From CAZCSK01 sp964501265 (lineage in GTDB: Bacteria > Actinomycetota > CADDZG01 > JAHWKV01), in NCBI GenBank assembly GCA_964501265.1, contig CAZCSK010000026.1, positions 1-32,883 of the forward strand: a stretch of DNA of 32,883 bases, in the 5' to 3' direction. This document shows positions 31,016-32,883 of this stretch, piece by piece. Every line of letters begins with the position of its first letter. Within the stretch, counting starts at the first letter, position 1. Both the position numbers and the translations under genes were made by a program. The notes below the pieces were generated by a model, which was not told the origin of the DNA, did no database searches, and was given only the letters and a program-made list of their open reading frames with translations.

Positions 31016-32883
31016 TTACGGTCTGACGACACCGCGCCCGTCAATAACCAGAACGATGTCGCCCAAGCGGTCTGTTCGAAGAAGCCGGGCCCCCGCACGC
31101 TCGAAAAGCTCAAGCGCCGTTTTCGTCGGGTGCCCGTAGTCGTTGGGGCCAACCGAAACCGACACCCATTCAGGATCCACCGCATCGACGAACTCTCCGA
31201 CAAGACGCGCCGACCCGTGATGCGGCGCCTTCAAGATGGTGCAATCGATTTGACTTCTGTGTTTGTCGACTAACTCCTGCTGCCCGGCTTCCTCGATATC
31301 ACCGGTGAAAAGAGCGCAGGCCTTCCCGTATGAAACTCGCAATACAACGGATGCGTCGTTCAGCGTCGTGCCCTCGCTCTGATCATCCAGGCCGAGTCCA
31401 GCCTCAGCCGCCTCTCGCAAAGATGCGGTCGGACCCAAAGTTTGCAGACGGATATCTCCGACAGACATGGTGTCGCCATCGGATGAGACTTCCAAGGTTC
31501 CCGCGCGGCGAAGCAGCGGGTCTTCTATTCCTGGGTGCAGGAGCACTCGAACGTCGAAACGGTCGATCACTTCGAACAGACCGTTTGCGTGATCGAAGTG
31601 CGCATGAGAAAAGACAACGACATCGATTCGGTCGTAACCTCGGCGGGCCAATGTTCTCGCAAGCAGCAATGGGGCGGGGCCCCCGTCTATCAGGATGCGG
31701 GCGCCCGAAGGATCTTCAATCAAGGCGGCGTCCCCCTGGCCCACGTCAAAGAAGGTGATACGCATGCCGGCGGGCGCGGCAGACGTTGCGATTGGAACAA
31801 GCCCCGCTAAAACGAACACGAACAATGCAATCACCGCCGGCCAGCGCGCCCATCTGGGGCGCGGCCCCAAACGCAGAACGATCGCCGCGATCGCCGCGTA
31901 TGCGGCAATCAGGGCCCCGACACCGAAGTTCGGCAGTTGCACCTCGGAGAGCCGACTTCCTCCGAACAGATGCGAGATGCCTTCAAGAACCATCACGCAA
32001 AGCACAGCGGGCTTCATGACGATCGCACCGGCTGCGATCGACAGCAAACTAACCAATCCTCCGGCGAACCCGATCACGGTGGCAGGAGCAATCAATGCAA
32101 AGGCCGCCAGGTTCGCCGGCAAGGCGACCAACGACAAACGACCGAAGTGGGCGGCCAGCAGTGGCAATACGGCTATCTGCGCGGATGCCCCCACGGCCAA
32201 GGCTTGGGCCAGGAGACTCGGCAGGCGCTCAAGCCGCTTGAGGATAAGCGGCCCAATAACAAGGATCCCTGCCGTGGCTGCGAACGACAACTGAAAGCCG
32301 ACCGACCACAGCGAGTTCGGATCGATCGCCGCAAGGGCGATGAAGGCAAGCCCTAGACCATGAATCGCCGTGGCTCGTCGTCCGAACAAAAATGCAGCTA
32401 GGGCGATCGAAGCCATCAGTGCGGCTCGCAGAACCGAAGGCTCCCATCGGGTAATGACCGTGAACATACCAACAGCTAGCAGCCCTCCGGCTATCCTGCC
32501 GCGCCGCCCAATACCAAGGGCCGACAGCACCACCATGATGAAGCCGAGCACCATCGCAACATTGGCGCCCGAAACAGCCGTCAGATGCGACAACCCTGAG
32601 GCCCTGAAGTCCTCCTTGAAGGAATCGGAAATCTTGCTCTCATCGCCGATAACAACACCAAGTAATAGGCCAGCATGAGTTCCGGCAGTACGTACCGCAG
32701 CCTCCGTCATCCGGAGCCGAAAGTAGTTGGACGCGCGAATGATGGGATTGGAGGAGGGGCCCAGTCTTCGGAGGTCTCCGGCCACGGTAGCTTCCGCCGC
32801 CACCGAGCGCCTGATCAGCCTGGAATCAAATTCGTCGTTTTCATCGAGACGAGCGATCTTTGCTTCGAAGCGGACTCGGTCGC
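31016..32883 (-). CDS. comEC: DNA uptake channel ComEC (N-terminus beyond window)
   Basis: The frame is open to the right edge, so the N-terminal part (DUF4131 and its helices) is outside; about 622 codons are visible. The first visible residues (DRVRFEAKIARLDENDEFD) look like the end of DUF4131. Next comes the competence domain with many helices, starting with GLLLGVVIGDES and ASGLSHLTAVSGANVAMVLG, the family signature. The C-terminal metallo-beta-lactamase domain has FFDVGQGDAALI, LIDGGP and the metal motif HAHFDH. ComEC moves single-stranded DNA across the membrane in transformation; the lactamase domain is thought to degrade the other strand. No frameshift is seen. Confidence 0.96.
   Translation of the reverse strand, partial: DRVRFEAKIARLDENDEFDSRLIRRSVAAEATVAGDLRRLGPSSNPIIRASNYFRLRMTEAAVRTAGTHAGLLLGVVIGDESKISDSFKEDFRASGLSHLTAVSGANVAMVLGFIMVVLSALGIGRRGRIAGGLLAVGMFTVITRWEPSVLRAALMASIALAAFLFGRRATAIHGLGLAFIALAAIDPNSLWSVGFQLSFAATAGILVIGPLILKRLERLPSLLAQALAVGASAQIAVLPLLAAHFGRLSLVALPANLAAFALIAPATVIGFAGGLVSLLSIAAGAIVMKPAVLCVMVLEGISHLFGGSRLSEVQLPNFGVGALIAAYAAIAAIVLRLGPRPRWARWPAVIALFVFVLAGLVPIATSAAPAGMRITFFDVGQGDAALIEDPSGARILIDGGPAPLLLARTLARRGYDRIDVVVFSHAHFDHANGLFEVIDRFDVRVLLHPGIEDPLLRRAGTLEVSSDGDTMSVGDIRLQTLGPTASLREAAEAGLGLDDQSEGTTLNDASVVLRVSYGKACALFTGDIEEAGQQELVDKHRSQIDCTILKAPHHGSARLVGEFVDAVDPEWVSVSVGPNDYGHPTKTALELFERAGARLLRTDRLGDIVLVIDGRGVVRP

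Overview
The window looks like a stretch of an actinobacterial (Actinomycetota) chromosome of moderately high GC. The clues are a BldD regulator with an intact c-di-GMP signature, an F420-type LLM oxidoreductase, an alpha2-type glycyl-tRNA synthetase, and the core gene block comEC-holA-rpsT-lepA-hemW-hrcA-dnaJ-rsmE-phoH-ybeY-hlyC...recO...glyS-dgt-dnaG. I cannot name a genus; a deep or uncultured lineage is possible. Both edges cut genes: dnaG at the left (C-terminus missing) and comEC at the right (N-terminus missing).

Layout. 1-3314 (minus): dnaG, dgt and a small CDF-like cation transporter. 3398-6789 (plus): a HerA-like ATPase overlapping an LLM flavin/F420 oxidoreductase. 6786-13120 (minus): a tightly coupled run glyS > ppdK > S9 peptidase > EVE-domain protein in which every junction overlaps. 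13172-14458 (plus): a CNNM/CBS/CorC membrane protein. 14508-16845 (minus): a cold-shock-like small protein, mgtE and recO. 17224-20341 (plus): an accessory cassette. 20535-29736 (minus): lepA > hemW > CIRCE-hrcA > dnaJ > rsmE > bldD > phoH > ybeY > hlyC, nearly all overlapping or abutting. 29801-30064 (plus): rpsT. 30086-32883 (minus): comEC > holA.

The most interesting part is the 17.1-20.3 kb cassette. It sits where I would expect era and neighbours between hlyC and recO. It encodes an ECF-like sigma factor with a C-terminal membrane anchor, a secreted 83-residue peptide with four Cys, a 506-residue chimera, and a 95-residue three-helix membrane protein whose start overlaps the chimera's stop codon. 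The chimera joins a MauE/DoxX-type redox membrane module, an internal twin-arginine signal, a middle domain and a 134-residue tail with 26 Cys. The first part of that tail follows the Cys spacing of the archaeal bacteriocin halocin C8. I read this as a candidate self-contained system for making, oxidising and exporting a disulfide-rich peptide under its own sigma factor. Function and toxicity are inference.

Regulation visible in the DNA includes a nearly perfect CIRCE operator upstream of hrcA and a BldD-box core in the bldD leader. Several genes without a Shine-Dalgarno sequence have a TANNNT hexamer 6-10 nt before the start codon, which suggests leaderless transcripts. Four genes start at TTG inside a four-base TTGA stop/start overlap.
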